The position numbers and the translations under genes were made by a program. Shown piece by piece: positions 16,969-25,549 of a stretch of 64,000 nucleotides of DNA. How positions within the stretch are numbered: position 1 is the stretch's first letter; every line of letters starts with the position of its first letter. The DNA is from Bacteroidota bacterium. GTDB taxonomy: Bacteria > Bacteroidota > Bacteroidia > NS11-12g > UBA9320. The notes under the pieces are model-generated. The model saw only the letters and a list, made by a program, of their open reading frames with translations, was not told the origin of the DNA and made no database searches. The stretch is taken from positions 169,363 through 233,362 of the forward strand of contig CANIKO010000002.1 of the NCBI GenBank assembly GCA_947468275.1, written 5' to 3'.

Positions 16969-17604
16969 ATGAAAAAAATATTAATTCTTATCATATTGGG
17001 TTTAACCTTTTCTATTTTTAATTGCAAAGACAAAGAAGAAATAATACGTCATGTTGACCCTGAGCTAAAAGAATGGGGCCTGCACCAAAAAGGCACATGG
17101 TGGGTATATGAAGAAGAAAACACAAAAACTATTGATAGTTTTTGGGTAGATAGTGTAGAAGAAACTTTGACACACTTTAAGGATGACATTAAAAATAAAA
17201 AATGGGAGGATATTATTACTTTTATTAAGTCAAAAAAAAAGAGTGATGAAAATTTTTCATTAGTACTGAGCAGTTACGGAAGTAATGTGCAAATTTTTAC
17301 ATTTATTAATTACAATATTGAAAACACGAATACAAGCGTCCTTTTATCAATACCTTTAAAAAGCAACCAACGATTTCCATCCTGCGATGCATTTAAATGG
17401 GCTGAGGTAGATACAATTTATAATTCATATAATATTAAAGGTAATAATTTTAAAAATGTTGTAAAAATTTATGATATGTGCAATTCTGTTGTTAAGAATC
17501 AGCCTTCATATTTTTATACTGTAAGGAATATAGGAATTATACGTAAAGAATTTCCTGATGTAAACCAAGTTTGGAATTTGGTAAGGTTCAATATAATTCA
17601 ATAA
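16969..17604 (+). CDS. hypothetical lipoprotein
   Basis: I do not recognise this 211-residue protein. It begins with a signal helix ending IFNC (Cys about residue 19), followed by KDKEE, which fits a lipoprotein. The mature part has many aromatic residues and a W-rich start (EWGLHQKGTWWVYEEE) of the kind seen in small beta-barrel-like surface lipoproteins of Bacteroidota. Two further Cys occur late (SCDAFKW and DMCNSV). It lies alone between the secG terminator and a structured intergenic element. A poor promoter match (AACATTTG) occurs just before the ATG. Confidence 0.6.
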   Translation: MKKILILIILGLTFSIFNCKDKEEIIRHVDPELKEWGLHQKGTWWVYEEENTKTIDSFWVDSVEETLTHFKDDIKNKKWEDIITFIKSKKKSDENFSLVLSSYGSNVQIFTFINYNIENTNTSVLLSIPLKSNQRFPSCDAFKWAEVDTIYNSYNIKGNNFKNVVKIYDMCNSVVKNQPSYFYTVRNIGIIRKEFPDVNQVWNLVRFNIIQ

Positions 17605-17646
17605 TCACTTTTAAAATATAATTTATGAAAAATATTCTATTCTTTA

Positions 17647-17760
17647 TCGGTTGGTGTCCCACCAACCGAAAACAGAGAAAAATATCAATTGTTTGAGTAT
17701 CCCAATGAATACCGTTTGAGCAATTCATAATTTTATTTCGATTGATGGGACACCAACCGA
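17647..17760. repeat. 114-bp element bounded by perfect 14-bp inverted repeats
   Basis: TCGGTTGGTGTCCC at 17647-17660 is the exact reverse complement of GGGACACCAACCGA at 17747-17760. The left end also folds on itself: CGGTTGGTG TCC CACCAACCG (17648-17668). The interior has no reading frame and contains two TTTGAG copies. It could be a REP/BIME-like or MITE-like element, or a structured leader. No target-site duplication was recognised and no transposase is nearby. Confidence 0.6.
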
Positions 17761-17772
17761 CAGGAAATTTAT

Positions 17773-17806
17773 AAAAAAGGCCTCAAAATTTTGAAGCCCT
17801 TTTTTA
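17773..17806. terminator. bidirectional intrinsic terminator upstream of surE
   Basis: AAAAAAGGCCTCAAAA pairs with TTTTGAAGCCCTTTTTT: an A/T-flanked hairpin with one mismatch (C-A) and a tract of T on either strand. It would end rightward transcription from the lipoprotein gene before the surE promoter. Confidence 0.7.
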
Positions 17807-17817
17807 ATTCTACCTAT

Positions 17818-17825
17818 TATCTTTG
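17818..17825 (+). promoter_or_regulatory. surE: -7 promoter element TATCTTTG
   Basis: Perfect TAnnTTTG match between the upstream terminator hairpin and the surE ATG. Confidence 0.6.
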
Positions 17826-17841
17826 CCACCACAAATAATCC

Positions 17842-18609
17842 ATGGACAACCTACCACTCATACTTATAAGCAACGATGATGGGATAACAGCACCCGGTAT
17901 AGCTGCATTGGTAGAGAGTATGAAATTGCTTGGAAATGTGGTGGTGGTGGCTCCCGATAGCCCGCAAAGCGGGATGGGACATGCCATAACAATGAACCAC
18001 CCGTTACGAATGGAAAAGGTTCATATTTTTGATGAGGTGGATGCATATCAATGCAGCGGCACCCCGGCCGATTGTGTAAAATTAGCGGTAGACAAAGTAA
18101 TGCATCGCCGCCCTGATTTGTTAGTTTCAGGTATCAACCACGGGTCGAATTCATCCATTAACGTTATTTATAGCGGAACTATAAGTGCTGCCGTAGAAGG
18201 AGCCATTGAAGGAATTAATGCCATCGGGTTTTCGTTGAATGATTATAAGTTTGATGCCGATTTTGGAGCTTCATCGCATTATGCCCGATTAATTGCTTCA
18301 CGAGTTCTTGAAAAAGGATTACCTGCCGGAACTCTGCTAAATGTAAATATTCCTGCCCTTGGGTTACCTGATATAAAAGGTTTAAAAATTTGCCGTCAGG
18401 CCAAGGCCAAATGGATAGAAGAATTTGATGAACGAACCGACCCTCATAATAGAAAATACTATTGGCTTACCGGTAAATTTGTAAATAATGATCATGGCGA
18501 AGATACCGATGAATGGGCCCTTGCCAATGGATTTGTGTCCGTGGTTCCGACCCAGTTTGACCTCACTGCCCATCATGATATTGCCACCCTTAATACCTGG
18601 GAATTTTGA
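17842..18609 (+). CDS. surE: 5'/3'-nucleotidase SurE
   Basis: Metal-dependent nucleoside monophosphatase. The N-terminal LILISNDDGITAPGIAALVE contains the metal-binding Asp pair; later motifs VVVAPDSPQSGMGHAITM, CSGTPADCVKLA and LLVSGINHGSNSSINVIYSGTISAAVEGAIEGI are all intact. The 255-residue length is normal. A perfect -7 element lies 17 bp before the ATG. The stop overlaps the TTG start of the next gene; lpxB follows. A surE-lpxB pairing is, to my knowledge, common in Bacteroidota. Confidence 0.96.
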   Translation: MDNLPLILISNDDGITAPGIAALVESMKLLGNVVVVAPDSPQSGMGHAITMNHPLRMEKVHIFDEVDAYQCSGTPADCVKLAVDKVMHRRPDLLVSGINHGSNSSINVIYSGTISAAVEGAIEGINAIGFSLNDYKFDADFGASSHYARLIASRVLEKGLPAGTLLNVNIPALGLPDIKGLKICRQAKAKWIEEFDERTDPHNRKYYWLTGKFVNNDHGEDTDEWALANGFVSVVPTQFDLTAHHDIATLNTWEF

Positions 18610-18896
18610 TACAGCGATTTGATAAACTTTGGATTGGTATAATTATCGGTTTTACAATCCCTCTAATTGTACTTTTGGTTCTGTATTTAGAAGGAAATAT
18701 AGCCGACAACTATTTTTATTTTATTAAAAAATTATTTACAGACCGATTGCTATCTGCATTTTTGAGGATTGGTTTAATTGGAAATCTAGCCATATTTCTT
18801 TTAACCTTTAATACCGGCTTCACCTATCTGCCAAAAGGAATCCTTACTGCCACCATTGTATATGGAATGTGTATTGTTTATATGTTTTATTGGTAA
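18606..18896 (+). CDS. small membrane protein between surE and lpxB
   Basis: A 96-residue protein with three hydrophobic segments (about residues 8-28, 47-66 and 74-94) and a short lysine-containing loop. It starts at TTG 18606, overlapping the surE stop by 4 bp (TTGA), so it is probably translated by coupling. No family is recognised; its position suggests a link to envelope biogenesis but nothing in the sequence proves it. Confidence 0.65.
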   Translation: MIQRFDKLWIGIIIGFTIPLIVLLVLYLEGNIADNYFYFIKKLFTDRLLSAFLRIGLIGNLAIFLLTFNTGFTYLPKGILTATIVYGMCIVYMFYW

Positions 18897-18976
18897 ACGC
18901 TTTGTTAAATAAAATAAATTTTGACCCTTCCCCATTCAAAGGTAGATTCCATTTTATCAAACTGAGAAGGCGTAAA

Positions 18977-19017
18977 CATTTTCAAATTTCCAAAACATCA
19001 AATCTTCAAATCCAATT
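18977..19017. repeat. CAAATTT/CTTCAAAT repetitive phrase before lpxB
   Basis: TTTTCAAATTTCCAAAACATCAAATCTTCAAAT, a quasi-repetitive run made of CAAAT units directly in front of the lpxB TTG start. Similar units lie at 61988-62005 and, reversed, at 9002-9024. Confidence 0.45.
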
Positions 19018-20124
19018 TTGAAATACTACATAATTTGCGGTGAAGCCTCCGGCGATTTGCACGGAGCCAATTTGATAAAAGCAATCAAGCAATTGGATAA
19101 TTCAGCTGAGTTTAAAGTGTGGGGCGGTGATTTAATGGAAGCCGAAGGAGCCGTAAACGTTAATCATATCAAGGAACGAGCGTTTATGGGTTTTGTAGAA
19201 GTGATTAAAAACCTTTTTAAAATTAGGTCGCTAATGGCTTTAGCCAAAACAGATATTTTAGATTACCAACCCGACCGTTTAATTTTTATTGATTACCCTG
19301 GTTTCAATCTTCGAATAGCGGAGTGGGCCAAAGAGCAAGGCTATAAAACCCATTATTATATATCGCCCAAAGTGTGGGCTTGGAACACCAAGCGAGCTTT
19401 AAAAATCAAACGGATTATTGACCACCTCTATGTTATTTTCCCCTTCGAAGTAGATTTTTATAAACACTATAATTACAAGGTTCATTATGTTGGAAATCCT
19501 TTGGTGGATGCTATTGAAGCATTTAAACCTGATGTGGATTATAAATCTAATAATCAGCTGAGTAACAAACCAATCCTTGCCTTATTGCCCGGTAGCCGTG
19601 TTCAGGAAATTAATTCCATACTTCCTGTAATGCTTGACAGTATTGAATCCTACAAAGATAATTTCACCATTGCTCTGGCTGTGGCTCCTAATTTTGACCT
19701 TTCCTTTTTTAACAAGTTTAAAAATATTAAAGAAGTAAAATTTATTATCGACGACACTTACAACCTTTTAACAGTAAGCCATGCAGCCTTGGTAACTTCG
19801 GGCACAGCCACTCTTGAAACCGCATTATTAAATGTTCCTCAAGTGGTGTGCTACAAAACAAGTCGCATCAATGCAGCCATTGCCAAACAGGTTATAAAAG
19901 TGAATTTTATTTCTTTGGTCAATTTAATAATGGGTAAAGAAATAGTTAAAGAACTTCTTCAAAATGACCTGACCATAGAAAAAATCAGAACAGAATTAGA
20001 TAAAATTATAAATGAACCCGGAAGGTCTGAAGTTTTAAAAAATTATAAATCATTAAAATCCATTGTTGGCGGCTCGGGTGCTTCAATGCGAGTGGCTCAG
20101 TTGGTTGTGAAAGCTTCGGAGTAA
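19018..20124 (+). CDS. lpxB: lipid-A-disaccharide synthase
   Basis: Joins UDP-2,3-diacylglucosamine and lipid X to the beta-1,6 disaccharide of lipid A. Motifs: YYIICGEASGDLHGANLIKA at the N-terminus, VWGGD.ME, YPGFNLR, YYISPKVWAWNTKRALKIKR, VGNPLVD, LALLPGSRVQEI and the nucleotide-binding VTSGTATLETALLNVPQVVCYK. All family blocks are in order in 368 residues. The start is TTG 19018, which places the signature at residue 2 as expected; no ATG is available upstream in frame. A double hairpin with a T-tract follows. Confidence 0.95.
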   Translation: MKYYIICGEASGDLHGANLIKAIKQLDNSAEFKVWGGDLMEAEGAVNVNHIKERAFMGFVEVIKNLFKIRSLMALAKTDILDYQPDRLIFIDYPGFNLRIAEWAKEQGYKTHYYISPKVWAWNTKRALKIKRIIDHLYVIFPFEVDFYKHYNYKVHYVGNPLVDAIEAFKPDVDYKSNNQLSNKPILALLPGSRVQEINSILPVMLDSIESYKDNFTIALAVAPNFDLSFFNKFKNIKEVKFIIDDTYNLLTVSHAALVTSGTATLETALLNVPQVVCYKTSRINAAIAKQVIKVNFISLVNLIMGKEIVKELLQNDLTIEKIRTELDKIINEPGRSEVLKNYKSLKSIVGGSGASMRVAQLVVKASE

Positions 20125-20137
20125 ATTATTTTCTTAT

Positions 20138-20181
20138 CCGTTGGCCAAAGCCAACGGCAATGGATATAGTCCATTTTTTTT
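20138..20181. terminator. double hairpin after lpxB, terminator-like
   Basis: CCGTTGGC CAAA GCCAACGG (20138-20157) is a perfect 8-bp stem. It is followed by ATGGA TATAG TCCAT (20160-20174) running into eight T. The second hairpin is a rho-independent terminator for lpxB; the first resembles the REP-like palindromes seen elsewhere in the window (17648-17668). Confidence 0.65.
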
Positions 20182-20582
20182 CAAATAATCATCACCCCTT
20201 GCTTGCCGGTAAACGGCACAGCCACAAAAAACTCTTTAGAAATACTGCCCGGAACAAATTCATACTTGCGTTCGTGTATTTTTTTATCAATATAATAACT
20301 TAGCCAAAACCTATTGCTGAGATGAAATATTTCTTCCATAATAATTTCGAAGGATATGGCACATCGCGGTTTTACCGATTCAACATAATGACGAAATGTT
20401 GCAGTTTGGATAGATTGATCGTCCTCATTCATCCCAAAGCCACTGGAGTTAATAATTACATTTTCTAGCCGATGGTCGCTTAAGTTAATAAGATATACTT
20501 TCCAATCATTTTCAGCCTCCGATTCCTTTACCACAGCTATTCCAATATCTTTTACTTCTTCCCGTTCTATGTCTTTTAACAT
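20181..20582 (-). CDS. conserved-looking hypothetical protein
   Basis: A soluble 133-residue protein without signal peptide. It begins MLKDIEREEVKDIGIAVVKESEAENDWKVYLINLSD and ends in a strand-rich FWLSYYIDKKIHERKYEFVPGSIS. I associate this general layout with an uncharacterised Bacteroidota family but cannot name it. The longest frame starts at GTG 20588, but the -7 element TACTTTTG (20588-20595 on the plus strand) runs into that codon, so ATG 20582 is more likely. It converges on lpxB. Function unknown. Confidence 0.65.
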   Translation of the reverse strand: MLKDIEREEVKDIGIAVVKESEAENDWKVYLINLSDHRLENVIINSSGFGMNEDDQSIQTATFRHYVESVKPRCAISFEIIMEEIFHLSNRFWLSYYIDKKIHERKYEFVPGSISKEFFVAVPFTGKQGVMII

Positions 20583-20587
20583 GGTCA

Positions 20588-20595
20588 CAAAAGTA
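20588..20595 (-). promoter_or_regulatory. -7 promoter element TACTTTTG
   Basis: Perfect TAnnTTTG match six bases before ATG 20582, implying a very short leader or leaderless mRNA. Confidence 0.45.
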
Positions 20596-20655
20596 ATTTT
20601 TTAGGTTAAACCTTTGATGTGGTAACTTGAAAAAAAATCTACCAACCAAGTATCA

Positions 20656-20699
20656 AAATTCCTAATTCCAGATTCCTAATTCCTAATTTGCCAATTTGC
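20656..20699. repeat. AATTCCTAATTCC-type repetitive phrase
   Basis: AAAATTCCTAATTCCAGATTCCTAATTCC... : tandem TTCCTAA units upstream of the rhomboid gene. Sister copies at 30103-30130, 31830-31867, 37265-37306 and 60269-60297. Confidence 0.5.
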
Positions 20700-20759
20700 T
20701 GGCTTAATATTTGTCCGTCTCTAATATCATGTATTCAATATTTTTATTAATTTCGGAAA

Positions 20760-21527
20760 ATGATTAAGTTACTTTGGTCAGCAATAGACAGTATTATTTA
20801 CCCGCTAATACTAGTATTGATGCTATGGGTAACCTATTTTTTTAATATAAATTATCATTGGCATTTAGAAGAGTTGGGTTTAGAACCTCATTCTTTTCAG
20901 GGCCTTAGAGGAATTATCTTTATGCCATTTTTGCATGAAAATTTCGAACATTTGTTTAGCAATACCATTCCATTATTGGTAGCCGGAAGTTTTCTTTTTT
21001 ATTACTTTAAAAATTGGACCTGGTTAATTGCAGGGGTTGTTTGGCTAATGGGTGGCATTATATTGTGGTTTATTGGAGATACCGGTACCATTCATATAGG
21101 AGCCAGTGGTTTGGTTTATGGGTTGGTGTTTTTTCTGCTAGCATCAGGAATTATTAGAGGTCACAGAAATTTAGCCGCAGTTGCTTTATTAATGGTATTT
21201 TTATATGGCAGTTTAGTTTGGGGTTTGTTTCCTGATTATGTAAAACTATTTAAGGAGAATATCTCATGGGAAGGCCACTTGGGCGGTGCAATATCTGGAA
21301 CCTTAATGGCGTTTTTATTAATTAATAAAGGACCTCAAAAACCGATGGAAGAAATATCGGACGATGTGGAGGATGATGAATGGGATGAAGCCCCTTATTG
21401 GCTTGCTGATGAAAATGATAAAGAAAATATAGGAGATGATACGGATGAACATAAACCTAACCAAGAACCATCTATTCATTATAAATATGTTCCAAAAAAT
21501 GCCAACCCTTGGGAAAAAGATGATTAA
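20760..21527 (+). CDS. rhomboid intramembrane serine protease
   Basis: Six hydrophobic segments in the first 195 residues. Catalytic Ser116 lies in HIGASGLVYG, the GxSG motif, and catalytic His173 in WEGHLGGAISG; the oxyanion region HENFEHLFSNTIPLL (residues 59-73) is in the expected place. Rhomboids cut single-pass membrane proteins within the bilayer; substrate unknown. After the last helix there is a ~60-residue acidic tail rich in Asp, Glu and Trp (about 195-255), which is longer than in the core family. The last 8 bp overlap the next gene. An imperfect -7 match, TAATTTCG, is close to the ATG. Confidence 0.9.
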   Translation: MIKLLWSAIDSIIYPLILVLMLWVTYFFNINYHWHLEELGLEPHSFQGLRGIIFMPFLHENFEHLFSNTIPLLVAGSFLFYYFKNWTWLIAGVVWLMGGIILWFIGDTGTIHIGASGLVYGLVFFLLASGIIRGHRNLAAVALLMVFLYGSLVWGLFPDYVKLFKENISWEGHLGGAISGTLMAFLLINKGPQKPMEEISDDVEDDEWDEAPYWLADENDKENIGDDTDEHKPNQEPSIHYKYVPKNANPWEKDD

Positions 21528-22491
21528 AATAGGTATTCGGTTATTAATTATTAGTTATTGGTTATTTATTCCAAACTATTCAGCAGCTTGGGGTTTTAAT
21601 GCTCATAAACAGATAAATAATGCCGCTGTATTTACTTTACCTCCCGAACTTTTCAAATTTTATAAAGCCCATATTAATGAAATAACCGATAAAGCAGTGA
21701 ATGCTGATATGAGGCGTTATACATTGGCTGATGAGGCTTGCAAACATTATTTGGATGCAGACCATTATGAAAAAATAACCCCTATCGATACCATACCTCA
21801 TGCATGGAAAGATGCCCTTGATAAATATGGAAAAGACACGCTGAATGCCTATGGAATTGTTCCTTGGCAAATAGAATTAATAAAATATCAACTCACCAAA
21901 GCATTTGAATCTAAAAATCTTTATTTAATTATTAAACTAAGTGCTGATTTGGGGCATTATGCTGCCGATCTCCACGTTCCTCTTCATTCCACACAAAATT
22001 ACAACGGCCAACTAACAGGTCAAGAAGGAATTCACAGCCTTTGGGAATCGCGGATTTTCGATTTATTTTATAAAGATTATGACTTTGCGGTAGGCCGTGC
22101 ATTCTATATTGAAAACACAAACGAAACCATATGGAATAGATTTTCACAAAGTTTTGCGGCATTGGATAGTGTTATTGTATTTGAAAAACTAGCTACTGAA
22201 AAATATCCCGATAAATATGTGTTACAATCCCTAGGGCGAAATACCTCAAAAATTTATAATGAAACATTTTGCAATTATTATAACCAGCTTTTGAACGGAA
22301 TGATAGAACGAAGAGCCCGAGCTTCCGCTGAGCTCGTGGGTTCGCTTTGGTATACCTGCTGGGTAGATGCGGGGCAGCCTAATTTGAGTAATCTTAAGTA
22401 TGAAACCAAAGAAGACGAGGACGAAAAAGAGAAAAACTTTTTTCAAACCTTGATTGAAAAAAGCAAAATGATAGGAAGAAAGGATGAATAA
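21520..22491 (+). CDS. S1/P1 nuclease / zinc phospholipase C-like protein
   Basis: An exported metal enzyme of the phospholipase C/P1 nuclease fold. The longer frame starts at 21436, but the natural N-terminus is ATG 21520, giving a signal peptide ending before AWGFNAHKQIN; in this fold the mature N-terminal Trp and the His six residues later are zinc ligands. Further ligand-rich segments are YLDADHYE and LGHYAADLHVPLHSTQNYNG followed by GIHSLWE. The C-terminus ends in a Lys/Glu-rich tail. The protein is 323 residues. Nuclease and phospholipase activities cannot be told apart by eye. It overlaps the rhomboid gene by 8 bp. Confidence 0.8.
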   Translation: MIKIGIRLLIISYWLFIPNYSAAWGFNAHKQINNAAVFTLPPELFKFYKAHINEITDKAVNADMRRYTLADEACKHYLDADHYEKITPIDTIPHAWKDALDKYGKDTLNAYGIVPWQIELIKYQLTKAFESKNLYLIIKLSADLGHYAADLHVPLHSTQNYNGQLTGQEGIHSLWESRIFDLFYKDYDFAVGRAFYIENTNETIWNRFSQSFAALDSVIVFEKLATEKYPDKYVLQSLGRNTSKIYNETFCNYYNQLLNGMIERRARASAELVGSLWYTCWVDAGQPNLSNLKYETKEDEDEKEKNFFQTLIEKSKMIGRKDE

Positions 22492-22552
22492 GTGGGCATG
22501 TAATTTGAATGTTTGATATTTTAAAAAAAAAGCATCCTTAATATTTCATTGA

Positions 22553-22582
22553 TAGTTCAACATTCCGCATTCAACATTAATT
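22553..22582. repeat. TCAACATTC repetitive phrase
   Basis: TAGTTCAACATTCCGCATTCAACATTAATT: two TTCAACATT units in the gap before the penicillin-binding protein, directly upstream of its promoter element. Confidence 0.4.
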
Positions 22583-22585
22583 ATG

Positions 22586-22593
22586 TAGGTTTG
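22586..22593 (+). promoter_or_regulatory. -7 promoter element TAGGTTTG
   Basis: Perfect TAnnTTTG match 20 bp before the class A penicillin-binding protein ATG. Confidence 0.55.
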
Positions 22594-22612
22594 CAATCAA
22601 GATAAAAATTGT

Positions 22613-24883
22613 ATGATTAAGGACTTTAAAAAAGCTATATCTAACCCTAATAATTATAAAACCATTACCAAGAAACTTTGGAGGTATTTCTTTTTTGGTC
22701 TATTAGGTGTTGTGGTCTTTTTAATAATGGTAAAAGTAGGTTTGTTTGGCAAAATGCCAGATATTGATGAACTTGAAAATCCGAAAACTAGTTTGGCGTC
22801 AGAAGTTTACAGTGCTGACAAGGTTTTAATGGGTAAATATTATTATGAAAACCGCGCCAATTGCGAATTTAAAGAATTGCCCCAAAATCTGATTGATGCC
22901 TTAGTTGCTACCGAAGATATACGATTTTACAAGCATTCAGGTATTGATATAAAAGCATTAACCCGCGCCTTTGTTTTTTTGGGCAAAGATGGTGGGGCGA
23001 GCACCATTACTCAACAGTTAGCGAAAAACTTATTTCACAGCCGGAGCACATTTTTACCAGCACGTATGCTGCAAAAATTAAAGGAAATGATAATTGCGGT
23101 AGAGCTCGAAAAGCGTTATACCAAAGACGAAATAGTCATGTTGTATTTTAATACCGTTCCGTTCGGTGGCAATTCATTTGGAATAAAATCTGCATCAAAA
23201 ACTTTCTTTAGCAAGGAGCCAAAACAACTTGCTGTTGAAGAATCCGCCATGCTTGTTGGGATGCTTAAAGGGAGCACCTTATACAATCCAGTTCGCAACC
23301 CTGAAAGAGCGGTAAAACGGCGCAACGTAGTATTAACCCAAATGCACAAATATGATTTCTTAACCGATAATCAATTCGAAACGGCCAAAGCGAAACCATT
23401 AACGCTTAAAATTTCGGTTCAAAATCAAAATGAAGGAATAGCCCCCTATTTTAGAGATTATGTAAAAGAGTATTTATCAGAATGGTGCAAATCGCGCAAC
23501 TTAAATATCTATCGTGATGGTTTAAAAATTTATACCACTATTGATAGCAAAATGCAGCGGTATGCCGAAAAAGCGGTTGAAAAACAAATGCAATCTTTAC
23601 AAAATGAATTTTTTGCTGAATGGAAAGGTAAAAATCCATGGAGACAGGAAAAAGAAAGTTGGAAAGAAGACCCGGATTACCTTTGGAAAAACCTTAAAAA
23701 AACCAGCAAATATTCCTATTTAGAAGATAAATTTGGTAAAGGCTCCGACTCAATAATGTTTTATTTGCGCAAAAAGGAACCTATGACTATTTTTACTTGG
23801 CGCGGAGATAGAGATACTATGTTGAGTACTGTAGATTCATTAAAATATTACAAATCATTGCTTCATACCGGCTTTATGAGTATGGACCCACACAGTGGAG
23901 AAATTAAAGCTTGGGTGGGTGGTAATAACTTTAAAAATTTCCAATACGACCATGTAAATCCGCATTCAAACAGGCAAGTTGGCTCTACTTTTAAGCCCTT
24001 CGTTTATGCCTTAGCGATTGATAATGATCTTTCGCCATGTTATATGGCCCCGACTGGGCCGGTAACTTTTAAAATGCCTGAAGGAGGCACTTGGACGCCT
24101 AAAAATTCAATGAAAATCAAATCGTCACACGTTACTTTATATCAAGGATTAAAATTATCCATAAATACAGTTACGGCCCATTTAATGCAAAAACTTGGTG
24201 TTAATTCGCCATATTCTGTAAGAAAATTAGTGGGTAAAATGGGAATTGATTCCACTAAGATTCGCCCCTATCCTTCCATTTGCTTGGGTTCTATGGATTT
24301 ATCAGTTTTTGAAATGGTAGGAGCCTATTCTACATTTGCCAATGAAGGTGAATTTGTTGAGCCCATTTTTATTACCCGAATTGAAGATAAATATGGCAAC
24401 GTATTGGAAGAATTTACTCCAAAACGCACAGAAGCCATGCGCAAGCAAACAGCATATGCACTTTGCAAAATGATGGAACTTACCACACAATCTGGAGGAA
24501 CGGCATCGCGAATGAGAACCACTTACGGAATCCCTTACGATATACCTATAGCTGGTAAAACCGGTACTACCCAAAACAATTCCGACGGATGGTTTATTGG
24601 AGTAACTCCTGATTTGGTAAGCGGCGGATGGGTTGGCTGTGAAGATCGCCAAGTACATTTTAATAGCACCGCTTTAGGGCAAGGTGGACACATGGCGATG
24701 CCTATATTTGCATATTATATGAAGGAAATATACAACGACCGTTCAATAGTAATCACCAAAAATGATTTTAAAAAACCAGATATTGATATGACCATCGAGC
24801 TAGATTGTGAAAATTATAAAGGCGATTATAACGATGCTCCTACAGATGAAGAACCAGACCCCATTGAGGGAGTGGATTTTTAA
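22613..24883 (+). CDS. class A penicillin-binding protein (PBP1A type)
   Basis: Bifunctional peptidoglycan glycosyltransferase and DD-transpeptidase anchored by one N-terminal helix (about residues 24-45). The GT51 domain has VATEDIRFYKHSGIDIKAL (catalytic Glu101) and GGASTITQQLAKNL. The transpeptidase has S458TFK (GSTFKPFVYAL), the SIN motif in LKLSINTVTAHL and K649TG in IAGKTGTTQNNSDGWFIG. The 756-residue length is normal for the Bacteroidota type. TAGGTTTG at 22586-22593 is a perfect -7 element. The tail after the transpeptidase is acidic. Confidence 0.95.
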   Translation: MIKDFKKAISNPNNYKTITKKLWRYFFFGLLGVVVFLIMVKVGLFGKMPDIDELENPKTSLASEVYSADKVLMGKYYYENRANCEFKELPQNLIDALVATEDIRFYKHSGIDIKALTRAFVFLGKDGGASTITQQLAKNLFHSRSTFLPARMLQKLKEMIIAVELEKRYTKDEIVMLYFNTVPFGGNSFGIKSASKTFFSKEPKQLAVEESAMLVGMLKGSTLYNPVRNPERAVKRRNVVLTQMHKYDFLTDNQFETAKAKPLTLKISVQNQNEGIAPYFRDYVKEYLSEWCKSRNLNIYRDGLKIYTTIDSKMQRYAEKAVEKQMQSLQNEFFAEWKGKNPWRQEKESWKEDPDYLWKNLKKTSKYSYLEDKFGKGSDSIMFYLRKKEPMTIFTWRGDRDTMLSTVDSLKYYKSLLHTGFMSMDPHSGEIKAWVGGNNFKNFQYDHVNPHSNRQVGSTFKPFVYALAIDNDLSPCYMAPTGPVTFKMPEGGTWTPKNSMKIKSSHVTLYQGLKLSINTVTAHLMQKLGVNSPYSVRKLVGKMGIDSTKIRPYPSICLGSMDLSVFEMVGAYSTFANEGEFVEPIFITRIEDKYGNVLEEFTPKRTEAMRKQTAYALCKMMELTTQSGGTASRMRTTYGIPYDIPIAGKTGTTQNNSDGWFIGVTPDLVSGGWVGCEDRQVHFNSTALGQGGHMAMPIFAYYMKEIYNDRSIVITKNDFKKPDIDMTIELDCENYKGDYNDAPTDEEPDPIEGVDF

Positions 24884-24922
24884 AAAAAATTAAAATAAAC
24901 GTATATATTATTTTAGTTTTTA

Positions 24923-24930
24923 TACATTTG
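24923..24930 (+). promoter_or_regulatory. -7 promoter element TACATTTG
   Basis: Perfect TAnnTTTG match 33 bp before the TTG start of the tail-anchored protein gene. Confidence 0.5.
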
Positions 24931-24962
24931 TCTTTTTTAAACCAAACTTCTGAATAAATAAT

Positions 24963-25442
24963 TTGCCGGATTTAGCCTATAAAATTAGTAATAATCAAGA
25001 AGTTGATTATCCTATAAATACTGTAATAATTGCAATCAATAAATTATTAAAATATTCCAAAAACTATAGGCTACTTAATTATAATGACCACTTAAATCAT
25101 TTTACAATCGGACAGTATAGCGAAAAGATTGGTTTTCTTTCTCAAGGTTTTTTCATTGAAATTTATCTTTTAGAAAAGTTAAACAATATAACATTAATAA
25201 AATTTGAAATCAGTAAAATGAATAACAACCTTTCCGCAGTTTATGAATCAAAAATTGCAAATGAACATATTGATGAAATTATCAATTATATATTAAATTT
25301 TGATAGTGAAATTCCAGATAAGCTAAAAATAAAAAGAAATTATTCTAAAGATAGTTCACTTATTTGGATGGTTATAATGATATTTCTGGTTTGGCTATGT
25401 TATTATTCAATAAATTATTTAGATTTAGTCTCGAAATTTTAA
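24963..25442 (+). CDS. hypothetical tail-anchored membrane protein
   Basis: I do not recognise this 159-residue protein. It is soluble and beta/alpha-like over residues 1-125 and has one hydrophobic segment near the C-terminus (about 132-152, LIWMVIMIFLVWLCYYSI). There is no N-terminal signal, so it reads as a tail-anchored inner-membrane protein with its bulk in the cytoplasm. The start is TTG 24963; TACATTTG at 24923-24930 gives it its own promoter. Base composition is more AT-rich than the penicillin-binding protein gene before it. Confidence 0.55.
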   Translation: MPDLAYKISNNQEVDYPINTVIIAINKLLKYSKNYRLLNYNDHLNHFTIGQYSEKIGFLSQGFFIEIYLLEKLNNITLIKFEISKMNNNLSAVYESKIANEHIDEIINYILNFDSEIPDKLKIKRNYSKDSSLIWMVIMIFLVWLCYYSINYLDLVSKF

Positions 25443-25549
25443 CTCTGCTTCATTTTTCAAAAAAAACAGCACGGAGAAATACATTATTTTTTTATTACTA
25501 AAATATTTTTAACCTTTTTTTTAAAAAATAACTATCCGCTATAGTTGTA

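Noticed and set aside
21436-21519. 28-residue N-terminal extension of the S1/P1-like enzyme
   Set aside because: It overlaps the rhomboid end in another frame and would bury the signal peptide; ATG 21520 is directly before a proper signal sequence.
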